The notes under the pieces: generated by a model
The model's database searches: none
Told to the model about the DNA's origin: nothing
The model's input: the letters and a program-made list of their open reading frames with translations, nothing else
Translations under genes and position numbers: made by a program
Assembly (NCBI RefSeq): GCF_001905005.1
Contig: NZ_LWKZ01000001.1
Coordinates: 933,775-997,774 of the forward strand
Reading direction: 5' to 3'
DNA length: 64,000 nucleotides
Source of the DNA: Streptomyces sp. CB02923
GTDB lineage: Bacteria; Actinomycetota; Actinomycetes; Streptomycetales; Streptomycetaceae
Shown here: positions 34,967-44,991 of the stretch, one piece after another
Position numbering within the stretch: the first letter of the stretch is position 1
How the letters are laid out: each line of letters begins with the position of its first letter

Positions 34967-35712
34967 GCGAGAGTCCGGCACGCCCGTTGCTGCGGGCCGA
35001 CGGCGTGGGCAAGTCGTACACCCTGCGCGGCAGGAGGGTCGACGTCCTGCGCGGCGTCTCCCTCGACGTACCGGGAGGGCAGATCACCGCCCTGGTCGGC
35101 CACTCGGGATCGGGGAAGACCACGCTCCTGCACATCCTCGGGCTGCTGACCCCGCCGGACAGCGGCCGGGTGCTCGTCGAGGGGGCCGACGGCACCGGGC
35201 CCGTCGACACGTCGGGCCTCTCGGACGGGGCGCTGGCGGATCTGCGCCGCAGGCGCCTGGGGTTCGTGTTCCAGTCGTACAACCTGCTGCCGCAGCACTC
35301 GGCGCTGCGCAACGTCGTCCTGCCCTTCCTGGGCAGCCGCGGCGAGGGCGAGACCCGCGCCAGGGAGCTGCTGGCCCGGGTCGGACTCGCGGAGCGCGCG
35401 GACCACCTGCCCGGTGAGCTGTCGGGCGGCGAACAGCAGCGGGTGGCCCTGGCGCGGGCGCTGATCAACGATCCGCCCGTCGTGCTGGCCGACGAGCCGA
35501 CCGGCAACCTCGACACCGGCAGCGAGACCGTCCTGCTCGGACTGTTCCGGGAGCTGGCGGACGAAGGGCGGGCGGTGCTGCTGGTGACGCACAACCCGAC
35601 GGTGACGGAGTTCGCGGATGTGGTGCACCGCCTGGAAGAGGGCACGTTCACCCCCACGGACACGCGGGACGCGCAGGACGAGCCGGTCACCAGGACGGAG
35701 AGTACGGAATGA
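34963..35712 (+). CDS. LolD/MacB-type ABC transporter ATP-binding protein
   Basis: A 249-residue ATPase: Walker A GHSGSGKT (46-53), Q-loop FVFQSYNLLPQ, signature LSGGEQQRVALARAL, Walker B VVLADEPTGNLD. This is the family that powers FtsX/MacB permeases, which move or extrude substrates by mechanotransmission rather than channel transport. The GTG at 34963 overlaps the lipoprotein stop, and its own stop overlaps the permease ATG (ATGA). Confidence 0.93.
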   Translation: MSESPARPLLRADGVGKSYTLRGRRVDVLRGVSLDVPGGQITALVGHSGSGKTTLLHILGLLTPPDSGRVLVEGADGTGPVDTSGLSDGALADLRRRRLGFVFQSYNLLPQHSALRNVVLPFLGSRGEGETRARELLARVGLAERADHLPGELSGGEQQRVALARALINDPPVVLADEPTGNLDTGSETVLLGLFRELADEGRAVLLVTHNPTVTEFADVVHRLEEGTFTPTDTRDAQDEPVTRTESTE

Positions 35713-36926
35713 ACATCTTCAGTCTGGCGCTGGCCAACGTCCGTGCCCTGCGCCGACGGCTGTTCGGCCTGGTGGCGCTGGTCTCGGTCGCCGCCGCCGT
35801 CTGCATCGGCGCGCTCGGCATCGCCGACCGGGCGCAGAGCGCCACGGACACGGACGTCAAGGAGAGCAGCGCCAACCGCAGCGTCACCGTCGACCGCCCC
35901 GACCAGCGCCCCGACGCCCCCCAGCTGACGGAGCACGCCGCCGCCCGGCTCGCGAAGCTGCCGCACGTCGAATCCGTGCAGCACCGGGTGCAGGTGTCGT
36001 TCGGGGTCATGACCAAGGAGGGCGACACCGTACTGCTGTACGCGACGACCCACCGCCCGGCACTGCCCCCGCCGGTCACCAAGTCCGTACGTGACGACCT
36101 CTTCCCCCTGCGGCCGGGGGAGATCGTGGCCCCGGCCCTGTCGCAGGGCGTGGACCTGAGCAAGCTGGTGGGCCAGGACCTCGAAACCGAGACCACCCGC
36201 TTCGTCCGGCAGGGCGAGGGCACCGGGGTCACCGGCCACGCCCGCCTCGTCGGGGTGTACGACCCGACCTGGCAGATGGACAACCCGGACGCCGCGTACG
36301 CCGCCGACCCCACCGTGATCAAGTGGGCGGCGCAGCGCAGCGGGCAGCCGGAGAAGAGTTACCTGCGCACCACGGGGTACGACCAGTTGACCGTGGTCGC
36401 ACGGACCGCGGCGGACGTGCCGGCCGTGACCGCCTCGGTGCAGAAGCTGGGCTATCCGGCCGTCACCCTCCAGCAGCAGCTCAGTGCCCTGCCCGGGGTA
36501 CTGGAAATGATCAAAACAGTCGGCCGGGTGCTGCTCGGGGTGCTCGGGGTGCTGGCGTTCGTCGGCGCCGTCACCGTCACCGGCGCGCTGTCACGGCAGC
36601 GGGCGCAGGAGATCGGCATTCTCAAGGCGGTCGGTTTCCGGACCAGGTCGGTGCTGACGATGCTGGTCACGGAGATGGCGCTGGCCGGTGCCGTGGCCGC
36701 GCTGATCGGAACCGTGCTCGGCACGGCGCTCGGCAGCGGTGCCGCCGCGGTGCTGCGGCGCAGCACCGACCTGGCGCCCTACGTCGAGGGCTGGGTGCTG
36801 CTGCCGCCGGCCGGCACCCTGCTTCTGCTCTTCGGCCTGACGGTGCTGGTGGTGGCGGCGGGCTCGCTGGCACCGGCGCGCCGGGCCGCGAGGATGTCCC
36901 CCACAGACGCAATGAAGGACTGGTGA
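35709..36926 (+). CDS. FtsX/MacB-type ABC permease
   Basis: A 405-residue permease with one N-terminal membrane helix (about 15-35), an extracytoplasmic MacB-like domain (~40-265) and three C-terminal helices within an FtsX domain (RQRAQEIGILKAVGFRTRSV). It works with the preceding ATPase (4-bp overlap). The family handles antimicrobial peptides, lipoproteins or cell-wall signals. Its stop overlaps the next GTG. Confidence 0.92.
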   Translation: MNIFSLALANVRALRRRLFGLVALVSVAAAVCIGALGIADRAQSATDTDVKESSANRSVTVDRPDQRPDAPQLTEHAAARLAKLPHVESVQHRVQVSFGVMTKEGDTVLLYATTHRPALPPPVTKSVRDDLFPLRPGEIVAPALSQGVDLSKLVGQDLETETTRFVRQGEGTGVTGHARLVGVYDPTWQMDNPDAAYAADPTVIKWAAQRSGQPEKSYLRTTGYDQLTVVARTAADVPAVTASVQKLGYPAVTLQQQLSALPGVLEMIKTVGRVLLGVLGVLAFVGAVTVTGALSRQRAQEIGILKAVGFRTRSVLTMLVTEMALAGAVAALIGTVLGTALGSGAAAVLRRSTDLAPYVEGWVLLPPAGTLLLLFGLTVLVVAAGSLAPARRAARMSPTDAMKDW

Positions 36927-38020
36927 GTCAAGCCATGCCCTACCTCACGACACGCAAGCACCACCGGAGGCCGTCCGGTCCGGTCCGGGCGGCCCTCCTC
37001 CTGGCCGCACTGGGCTCGACGGCCGCGCTGACGACGGCCTGTTCCGCCGGTCCGGGCGGGGTGGAACTGGGCGACGACTGGGACGGCTCCCGTACCTTCG
37101 CGCTCGCCAAGGTCGACGGCCTGGTGACGGTCGTGGGGATCAACCCGGACCGGGCCCACGCACAGAGCCTGGTGGCCGTGCCCCAGCACTCCGACGACGA
37201 GGACGCGGTCAGCCCGCACATCGCCCGGCTGGCCGACGGCCGCTGGATGGTGACCGTGCCCCGCAAGGACGAACGGCCCGACCGGCGTTACCTGGTCAAC
37301 CGCAAGGACCACACCCTGGACGGCGTGACGGCCGGGGACGAGCGGCTGCGCCGCATCCTGCCCGGCAAGACGCTGGTCGGCGAGGCCGCCGGGATGCCGG
37401 ACGCGCGGACCGCGAGCGGCGGCCCGGCCTCCACCGTGCTGGCCCGCGACCCGGCGGACTGGTCCACCAAGCGCGAGCTGAAGGTCTCCGGCACCATCGG
37501 CTTCGCCGCCTCCGACCCGGCCTCGGACACCGTCTGCCTGGGCAGCGGCTCCGACGACCGCACCGAGGTCTCCGTCGCGAACCTGACCGACGGCAAGGTC
37601 ACGCCCGTGGCCGTACCGGACGGCTTCGACGTCAAGGCCCTCGCGTGCAAGGCCGGGCGCCCGGTCGTCGCGGGCTCGGACGCGGACGGCAAGTCCGGGC
37701 AGGTGAAGGTCTCGGTCGACGGCGGCGCGGACGCCACGACGGTCTCGGTGAACGGCGGCCGGGTCGACGCGGTGCAGGCCGCGGGCTCGTCGATCGTGGT
37801 GGCGGCGGCCAAGGGCAAGGACACGGAACTGGTGGAGGTCGACGCGACCAGCGGCAAGGAGCTGCACCGTGCCCGGATCAAGGACCTCGCCGCGTCCTTG
37901 AACATCACCCCCACCAAGGCCGGCTGGCTCGTCTACGCCGAGAACACGGTGACCCGCGTGAACCTCGCCACGGGCGAGACCAAGCAGTTCGACCTGCCGG
38001 GAACCCTGCAGGACTCCTGA
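36923..38020 (+). CDS. Lipoprotein with beta-propeller-like domain
   Basis: A 365-residue lipoprotein, lipobox TTAC (Cys40 from GTG 36923). The exported domain has repeated short blades (VDGLVTVVGINPD, VSVANLTDGKVTPVAV, VEVDATSGKELHRA) typical of a seven-bladed propeller. GTG 36923 overlaps the permease stop (GTGA), matching the other junctions of this operon; ATG 36935 is an alternative. It probably acts as an extracellular binding partner of the ABC complex. A large hairpin follows. Confidence 0.82.
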   Translation: MSQAMPYLTTRKHHRRPSGPVRAALLLAALGSTAALTTACSAGPGGVELGDDWDGSRTFALAKVDGLVTVVGINPDRAHAQSLVAVPQHSDDEDAVSPHIARLADGRWMVTVPRKDERPDRRYLVNRKDHTLDGVTAGDERLRRILPGKTLVGEAAGMPDARTASGGPASTVLARDPADWSTKRELKVSGTIGFAASDPASDTVCLGSGSDDRTEVSVANLTDGKVTPVAVPDGFDVKALACKAGRPVVAGSDADGKSGQVKVSVDGGADATTVSVNGGRVDAVQAAGSSIVVAAAKGKDTELVEVDATSGKELHRARIKDLAASLNITPTKAGWLVYAENTVTRVNLATGETKQFDLPGTLQDS

Positions 38021-38066
38021 CCCCGGCCCGTGGCCGGCCACGGCCGCGGAGCATGACGCAGGCCCC

Positions 38067-38108
38067 GTACGGGGGTGAGCCGCAGCGGACTGCGCCTCAC
38101 CCCCGTAC
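38067..38108 (+). terminator. Terminator of the lipoprotein/ABC operon
   Basis: Arms of 19 bp with one mismatch (beginning GTACGGGGGTGAG) around a CGGA loop, 46 bp after the last gene of the operon. Confidence 0.75.
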
Positions 38109-38211
38109 GATGCGTCTCTCGTGACCGGCGCGCTCGGGCTTCCGTACCGGCCCGGCGACCGCACGGACGCGCACCGCACCGCCCACCGCAGGCAACGTGG
38201 AGGAGAGCGTC

Positions 38212-38499
38212 ATGAAGGTCGGCATGGTGGCCTACCACTACCCGCACGCCGAGCACCGCGCCGAGTTCGTCGCGCGCGTGGAGCGCGTGGCCGAGGAGTT
38301 CCGGCGGACGCCGGGGTGTCTGTCGGCGGACTGCTGGCTGGCCGCGGACGGTGACGCGGTCGTCTCGATCGTGCAGTGGGAGTCGGCGGAGGCGTCGGCC
38401 GCGTCGCTCGCCGCCGTACAGGCGACGCCCGGACTCGACGTCGCCTACGACGAGCGGGAGGCGCGGCCGCGCGAAACCGTGCGCCTCGTGGCGCCCTGA
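38212..38499 (+). CDS. Antibiotic biosynthesis monooxygenase (ABM) domain protein
   Basis: A 95-residue ferredoxin-like single domain: MKVGMVAYHYPHAEHRAEFVARV..., then SADCWLAADGDAVVSIVQWES. The ABM family includes cofactor-free monooxygenases (ActVA-Orf6), heme-degrading proteins and small stress proteins. Sequence does not decide which. GGAGGAGAG precedes ATG 38212. Converges on the DUF2180 gene. Confidence 0.82.
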   Translation: MKVGMVAYHYPHAEHRAEFVARVERVAEEFRRTPGCLSADCWLAADGDAVVSIVQWESAEASAASLAAVQATPGLDVAYDEREARPRETVRLVAP

Positions 38500-38518
38500 C
38501 CTGCGCGGCCGCCCGGGG

Positions 38519-38728
38519 TCACGCCGCTGCCGTCGCGGTGTGCCGGCAGTGCGTGCACAGCAGGCGGCGGCCCGCCGAGTGGGCCGTGCTGCGGCCCAGA
38601 CCCGCCGTACGGTGGACCGTACGCGGGACGGCGGCGGCGTGCGCGGCGCACGCCGCCGCTCCGCAGTCCGCGCAGACGGCCAGTGCGGCGGTCTCGCTGC
38701 CGAGTTCCGCACAGTCGAAGCACTGCAT
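38519..38728 (-). CDS. DUF2180-like zinc-ribbon protein
   Basis: A 69-residue protein with paired CxxC motifs: CFDC, CADC, then a His-containing CAAH and CTHC near the C-terminus. The spacing resembles B-box or DUF2180 zinc fingers found as small orphan proteins in Streptomyces. It probably binds one or two zinc ions. AGGAG lies 7 bp before ATG 38728. Confidence 0.78.
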   Translation of the reverse strand: MQCFDCAELGSETAALAVCADCGAAACAAHAAAVPRTVHRTAGLGRSTAHSAGRRLLCTHCRHTATAAA

Positions 38729-38946
38729 TCAACAACTCCTGGTGAGCTTGTTCCGTGATCCCCGGTGGGGCGACCGTTCTGAGTGAACGGCGACCGGCCC
38801 GCGCGCATTCCGAGAATTCGCGCGCGGTGACCACCGTCACGGTGCCGGAGAATTCGGCGGCTGCCCAGGCCCCTTTCCCTCCCAGGAACCGCATTCCTGG
38901 TAATGGCGCTGCCACCCGGGAATCCGAGGCGCCGACCGCCCGTGTT

Positions 38947-39801
38947 TCAGCCTTCGGCGGCCAGCCGGCGCAGTTCCCGGTCCGCCGCCGAACCCGGCTC
39001 GGCCAGGTAGACGACCACGGCCTGGTCCGGCTCGTCCGGCAGGCGCAGCGTCTCGAAGGACAGGTCCAGGGAGCCGGCGCGCGGGTGGTGCAGCGGCTTG
39101 CTGCCGTACGTCTTGTCCCGGACGTTGTGGTCGGACCACAGGCGGCGGAAGTCCTCGCTGTGCTCGGTGAGTTCGCCGATCAGCGCGGCCAGCTTCGGGT
39201 CGTCCGGGTGCCGCCCGGTGTCCAGCCGCAGGAACGCCACCGTGTCGTCGGCCTTCTGCTGCCAGTGGACGTACCGGCGGCGGGCCGACCGGTCCAGGAA
39301 CGTCAGGCGGGCGAGGTTGCGCTCCGCGGGCGGGAGCGCGGGGAAGTCGGCGATCAGGATGCGGGCCAGCGCGTTCCAGGCCAGTACCTCCTGGCGGCGG
39401 CCGACCACGTAGGCGGGCGCGTGCTCGAACGTCTCCAGGAGCCGCAGCACCCCGGGCCGCACCTGCTGGTCCGGCCCCTCGGCCGGCTGCCGGGCGTCCT
39501 CGTGGCGGCTCTCCTCGCCGCGTACGAGGGCGTACAGGTGCGCCCGCTCGTGCGCGTCGAGCCGCAGGGCCTGCGCGATGGCGTCCAGCACCTCGGCCGA
39601 GGCGTGGCCGCCGCGGCCCTGCTCCAGGCGTACGTAGTAGTCGACGCTGACCCCGGAGAGCTGGGCGAGTTCCTCGCGGCGCAGGCCCGGCACCCGGCGG
39701 CGGCCGCTGAATCCGGTGCCCGGTGTGATGCCCGCGTCCTCGGGGCGCACCCGGGCCCGCCGCGATCGGAGGAATTCGCGCAGTTCGGCCCGCCGGTCCA
39801 T
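38947..39801 (-). CDS. XRE-family regulator with MmyB-type ligand domain
   Basis: A 284-residue regulator. The N-terminal helix-turn-helix contains RREELAQLSGVSVDYYVRLEQGRG (recognition helix), followed by a C-terminal MmyB-like PAS fold (~110-280; VLAWNALARILIADF, LDLSFETLRLPDEPDQAVVVYLAEP). MmyB regulators often control a neighbouring oxidoreductase gene and bind fatty-acid-like ligands. It is divergent from the IclR gene across 264 bp. Confidence 0.9.
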   Translation of the reverse strand: MDRRAELREFLRSRRARVRPEDAGITPGTGFSGRRRVPGLRREELAQLSGVSVDYYVRLEQGRGGHASAEVLDAIAQALRLDAHERAHLYALVRGEESRHEDARQPAEGPDQQVRPGVLRLLETFEHAPAYVVGRRQEVLAWNALARILIADFPALPPAERNLARLTFLDRSARRRYVHWQQKADDTVAFLRLDTGRHPDDPKLAALIGELTEHSEDFRRLWSDHNVRDKTYGSKPLHHPRAGSLDLSFETLRLPDEPDQAVVVYLAEPGSAADRELRRLAAEG

Positions 39802-40065
39802 CGTTTCCACCTTCGATACCGCGGGCCGCGGACTCTTCGCCGCGGGACCCGTACTTCCCTGCTTCTTCACTTCGCCGCCGTGCCGCTTCTTCGCGCCCCC
39901 GCATTCCCCATTCTCGCGCGGGCAATTCACGGGCGCGGATTGTCCAGGGTCCGCCCAGCGTACTTCCGAAAGACCGGTGGAGCTGTGCGACGCTGGAAGG
40001 CCGTACGCGCGCGGCGCCGCCCGCGTACCGGCACGCCCCGCACCCCGTCCCGGAGGGAGACCGCC

Positions 40066-40794
40066 ATGCCGCAGTCCGTCGACCGTGCCCTGGACCTGCT
40101 CGACGCGGTCGCCGGGGCCGCGGAGCCGGTGACCGCGAAGGCCCTGGCCCGGCAGCTGGACTGCGCGCTGTCCACGGTCTACGACCTGCTCGGCGCGCTG
40201 ACCGAACGCGGCCACCTGGCCCGTACGGCCGCCGGATACACCCTCGGCTACCGCGTACCGGCCCTGCACCAGGCCTTCCAGCGCCAGTTGCGGGTCGACG
40301 AACGGGTGCACGAGGTCCTGCTGCGGCTGCGCCGGTCCTCCGGCGCCGACGTCTTCTTCAGCACCTACCGGGACGGCGAGATCGCCGTGCTGGACGGCGC
40401 CGCCGGGCAGGGCTCCGCCTTCTCGGTCGGCCAGGACACCGCCGCCCACGCCACGGCGCACGGCCGCGCCCTGCTCGCCGCCCTCCCGGCCGCCACCCGG
40501 CGCCAGTACCTGACCGCCCGCGGGATGCGGGCCAGGACCGCGCGCACCATCACCGCCCCGGAGCGCCTGGAGCGCGAGCTGCGCCGGGTCCGCCGGGACG
40601 GGCTCGCCGTGGAGCGGGAGGAGGCCGCGTCGGGCATGGCGTGCGTCGCCGTGCCGGTGCCGGTACGGCCCGGCGGGCCCGGCACCCCGGCCACGCTGAC
40701 CGCCGTGTCGGCCGCCCTGCCCCTGGAGGACTTCGCGCGGCTGCGCGCCCCGCTGACCGAGGCGCTGCGGCGCGAGGCGGCGGCGCTGGCCTGA
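40066..40794 (+). CDS. IclR-family transcriptional regulator
   Basis: A 242-residue protein with N-terminal winged helix (VTAKALARQLDCALSTVYDLLGALTERGHL) and a C-terminal IclR effector domain (~75-240). CGGAGGGAG precedes ATG 40066. The ligand and targets are unknown; a shared intergenic region with the XRE gene suggests mutual or joint control. Confidence 0.88.
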   Translation: MPQSVDRALDLLDAVAGAAEPVTAKALARQLDCALSTVYDLLGALTERGHLARTAAGYTLGYRVPALHQAFQRQLRVDERVHEVLLRLRRSSGADVFFSTYRDGEIAVLDGAAGQGSAFSVGQDTAAHATAHGRALLAALPAATRRQYLTARGMRARTARTITAPERLERELRRVRRDGLAVEREEAASGMACVAVPVPVRPGGPGTPATLTAVSAALPLEDFARLRAPLTEALRREAAALA

Positions 40795-40902
40795 GGAGCC
40801 GCCACGCCGGTGCGGGTGGTGGCCGGTCGTCGTGCCCGTTCCGGTGGCGCGGCGCTCCGGCGGTGCGACCATGGTGATCCGCGAAGAGCTGGGGGATCGC
40901 AC

Positions 40903-41739
40903 ATGACCGGTGGGGCCACCGTGGCCGAGTTGACGTACTACCCGCTCAAAGGGTGCGCCGGGGTGTCGGTGCGCGTGGCGGAGATCGGGCCCGCCGGGCT
41001 CGCGCACGACCGCAGTTTCATGGTCACCGGCCCCGACGGGGTCTTCCGCAGTCAGCGGCGCGATCCCGGGCTGGCGCTGATCCGCCCGGAGATCACCTCC
41101 GACGGCGGCCATCTGACGCTGCGTGCGCCGGGCGCCGGACCGTTGAGCCTGGAGGTGGACACCACGTCCGCCCGCCGGGACGTGCAGCTGTTCAAGACCG
41201 CCTATCGGGGCATCGACCAGGGCGACGCCGTCGCCGGGTGGCTGACGGAGGTGCTGGGCGTGCCGAGCAGGCTGGTGCGGGTGCCGCCGGAGCACGACCG
41301 GGTGACGGACGGCCGTACTCCGGGCACTTCCGGGTACGCCGACAGCTGCGCGCTGCACGTCCTGTCCCGGTCGTCCCTGGAGCTGCTGCACACACATCTG
41401 GCGGAGCAGGGCGCGGCGCCGCTGCCGATGGACCGGTTCCGCCCGAACATCGTGGTCGACGGCTGGGACGCGCCGCACACCGAGGACCGGGCGCGCCGGA
41501 TCACCGTCGGGGACGCCGAGTTGGGGTACGCCAAGCTCGCCGTGCGGTGCGCCGTCACCACCATCGAGCAGGACTCGGGCGCGCGGACCGGTCCGGAGCC
41601 GCTGCGGACCCTGGCGCGGTACCGGCGCGCGGCCGCGGGCGGCGTCGTGTTCGGCGCGAAGTTCGCCGTGCTGCGGCCGGGCAAGCTGTCCGTGGGGGAC
41701 GGAGTGGCCGTCAGGGCGTGGGGCGAGCCGGAGCGGTAG
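40903..41739 (+). CDS. MOSC domain protein (YcbX/mARC-like)
   Basis: A 278-residue protein: N-terminal beta-barrel (VAELTYYPLKGCAGVSV, HDRSFMVTGPDG) and C-terminal MOSC domain with the conserved Cys in AVRCAVTTIEQDSG, the expected molybdenum ligand. Members bind molybdenum cofactor and reduce N-hydroxylated compounds. There is no C-terminal 2Fe-2S domain, so a separate electron donor is needed. Its last 29 bp overlap the convergent membrane-protein gene. Confidence 0.88.
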   Translation: MTGGATVAELTYYPLKGCAGVSVRVAEIGPAGLAHDRSFMVTGPDGVFRSQRRDPGLALIRPEITSDGGHLTLRAPGAGPLSLEVDTTSARRDVQLFKTAYRGIDQGDAVAGWLTEVLGVPSRLVRVPPEHDRVTDGRTPGTSGYADSCALHVLSRSSLELLHTHLAEQGAAPLPMDRFRPNIVVDGWDAPHTEDRARRITVGDAELGYAKLAVRCAVTTIEQDSGARTGPEPLRTLARYRRAAAGGVVFGAKFAVLRPGKLSVGDGVAVRAWGEPER

Positions 41740-42214
41740 CCGGGGCCGTACGGCCGGTGTCCCCGCCGTACGACGCGCCGTACGCCGTCAGTGTCAGCAC
41801 CAGCAGCGCGAGGACGGCCATCATCACCGCGAACGCCGCCCATCCGACCAGCCCGACCGCGAAGGCCCCCAGGACGGCGTGCACCACCGCGCAGCAGACG
41901 AGGGCGATGCGCCCGAACGTCCCCGGCGGGCGGTCGCGCACGCCGGTGCGTGCCAGGAGGGCGGCGCAGCACACCAGGTAGAGAGCGAAGGCGGCGCCGA
42001 GCACCCAGGCGCCGGTGGACATCGCGGCGGGGTCGACGCCCGCCATGGACATCTGCTGCTTGTCCACGACGATGCTCAGCACCCAGTTCAGGAAGAGGAT
42101 GCCGCACGCCTCCAGCACCAGTACCACCGCCGTCAGCCACGCCACCGGCCTGCGTGCCGCCACCCCGCCCACCCACTTCCCCGTTGCGCTGTTACCGCGA
42201 GTACGAAAGAACAC
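41711..42214 (-). CDS. Four-helix integral membrane protein
   Basis: A 167-residue protein with four predicted membrane helices (about 24-46, 68-90, 100-120, 125-145) and a short C-terminal tail. No functional motif is recognised. GTG 42214 has GGAG 13 bp upstream, slightly far; a later GTG is possible. It lies between the accessory block and accA, divergent from accA. It overlaps the MOSC gene's 3' end by 29 bp. Confidence 0.72.
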   Translation of the reverse strand: MFFRTRGNSATGKWVGGVAARRPVAWLTAVVLVLEACGILFLNWVLSIVVDKQQMSMAGVDPAAMSTGAWVLGAAFALYLVCCAALLARTGVRDRPPGTFGRIALVCCAVVHAVLGAFAVGLVGWAAFAVMMAVLALLVLTLTAYGASYGGDTGRTAPATAPARPTP

Positions 42215-42657
42215 CGCGCACGCTACTCCTGAGTACCCCCCGCTCTACAAGGCCCCGGAGCCGGGTAAGACCCCGGAAAGCGGAGGCGGAGCGGGACCCG
42301 AGCAGGACCGGAGGGGAGCCGGCGCGGAACCGGACCGGGCCCGCGGCGGGGGCGGGCGGGACCCGGACCACAGACGTGGGCAAAGATTCCTTCGCCCATT
42401 CGTAGGGACTCCACAAAGAAACGGGGTTCCGGTGAACGAACGGGAAGCGAGACCTTGCCCACATCTTGATCACCCCACCGCCCCGGAAATACGGGCCTAC
42501 CCTGGGACACCAGGGGACTTCGGTCCCGCATCCGCACCGGGCACACGCTCCGTGTGGGCAAGCTCACTACCGGGAACGGGTCGGCATGCAGTGTCGCCAG
42601 TCCCTAAACTCGCGACGTCCTAATTTGTTGCGGCGAAGCGCCAAGGAGGAACCGACC
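42215..42657 (+). promoter_or_regulatory. Upstream region of accA
   Basis: A 443-bp gap without a supported gene. It contains an inverted repeat GGGAC-TTCG-GTCCC (42514-42527), which can be a UUCG-loop hairpin or a DevR/DosR-type operator, and a matching half-site GGGACT at 42405-42410. A TAAACT hexamer (42605-42610) may be the -10 element. Confidence 0.4.
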
Positions 42658-44427
<1,770 letters not shown>

Positions 44428-44435
44428 CGGACGGT

Positions 44436-44473
44436 ACGGGACGGGCCGGTGCGCGCGCACCGGCCCGTCCCGT
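44436..44473 (+). terminator. First hairpin after accA
   Basis: A perfect 38-bp palindrome with 19-bp arms (ACGGGACGGGCCGGTGCGC and its complement) starting 9 bp after the accA stop. Confidence 0.8.
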
Positions 44474-44479
44474 CCGTTC

Positions 44480-44525
44480 GCGCGGGGGCCCGCGGCACTT
44501 GAGTGCCGCGGGCCCCCGCGCTTTT
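44480..44525 (+). terminator. Second hairpin after accA with T-run
   Basis: Perfect 19-bp arms (GCGCGGGGGCCCGCGGCAC and its complement), loop TTGA, then TTTT. It ends 10 bp before the next gene's start. Confidence 0.88.
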
Positions 44526-44535
44526 CATGAGATGC

Positions 44536-44874
44536 ATGGATGCGCATCTCGCGGCCCTCGCGGCAGCCGCCGCCCAGCAGCTGTTCGCACGGTCGCGTAC
44601 CGACCGGTGGCACCGGTCGCGGGACGAACTGACCGGCCTGCTCGCCCGGTTCAGCCCTGGCGGCGTCGACCGCGAGGCGCTCACCGACGAACTGGAGGAC
44701 TCCCGCGAGGAGTTCCTGACCGCCCGGCGGGAGGGCGACATCGCGGCGGCCGCCGACGTGGAGGCCGGCTGGCGGGCGCGCCTGCGCCGCCTGCTGCGCG
44801 CTTCGCCCGCCGTGGCGGGCCCGCTGCGGGACCTGCTGGCCCGCTGGAGCACGGCGGACGACGCGCCGCGCTGA
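44536..44874 (+). CDS. Small helical hypothetical protein
   Basis: A 112-residue alpha-helical protein (MDAHLAALAAAAAQQLF..., with ELEDSREEFLTARREGD and a C-terminal RLRRLLRASPAVAGPLRDLLARW). I recall similar short proteins in Streptomyces next to effector or regulatory genes, function unknown. ATG 44527 is an alternative start. The start abuts the T-run of the accA terminator, so no ordinary leader or ribosome site is available. Confidence 0.7.
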   Translation: MDAHLAALAAAAAQQLFARSRTDRWHRSRDELTGLLARFSPGGVDREALTDELEDSREEFLTARREGDIAAAADVEAGWRARLRRLLRASPAVAGPLRDLLARWSTADDAPR

Positions 44875-44947
44875 GGCGGAGTGGCGGGTGGCGGGTGGCA
44901 GGGGACGGCCACGGGTTACGGGTGACGGGTGATCGAGCACCCCTGCC

Positions 44948-44985
44948 CCTTGCGGACAGAAGCTGTCCGCAAGGCTTCCTATGGT
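44948..44985 (+). promoter_or_regulatory. Palindromic operator and -10 element before the NmrA-type gene
   Basis: A perfect inverted repeat with 12-bp arms CCTTGCGGACAG (44948-44959) and CTGTCCGCAAGG (44963-44974), spacer AAG. It lies 5 bp before a TATGGT hexamer (44980-44985) that ends 6 bp before the ATG. The layout predicts a repressed, leaderless promoter. Confidence 0.7.
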
Positions 44986-44991
44986 CATCCC

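Noticed and set aside
34963..36926. Lantibiotic-type (BceAB) resistance transporter
   Set aside because: The permease is the four-helix FtsX/MacB type rather than the ten-helix BceB type, and no two-component system is adjacent.
32352..42214. Prophage or integrative element
   Set aside because: No integrase, excisionase, replication gene, tRNA or flanking direct repeat was seen.
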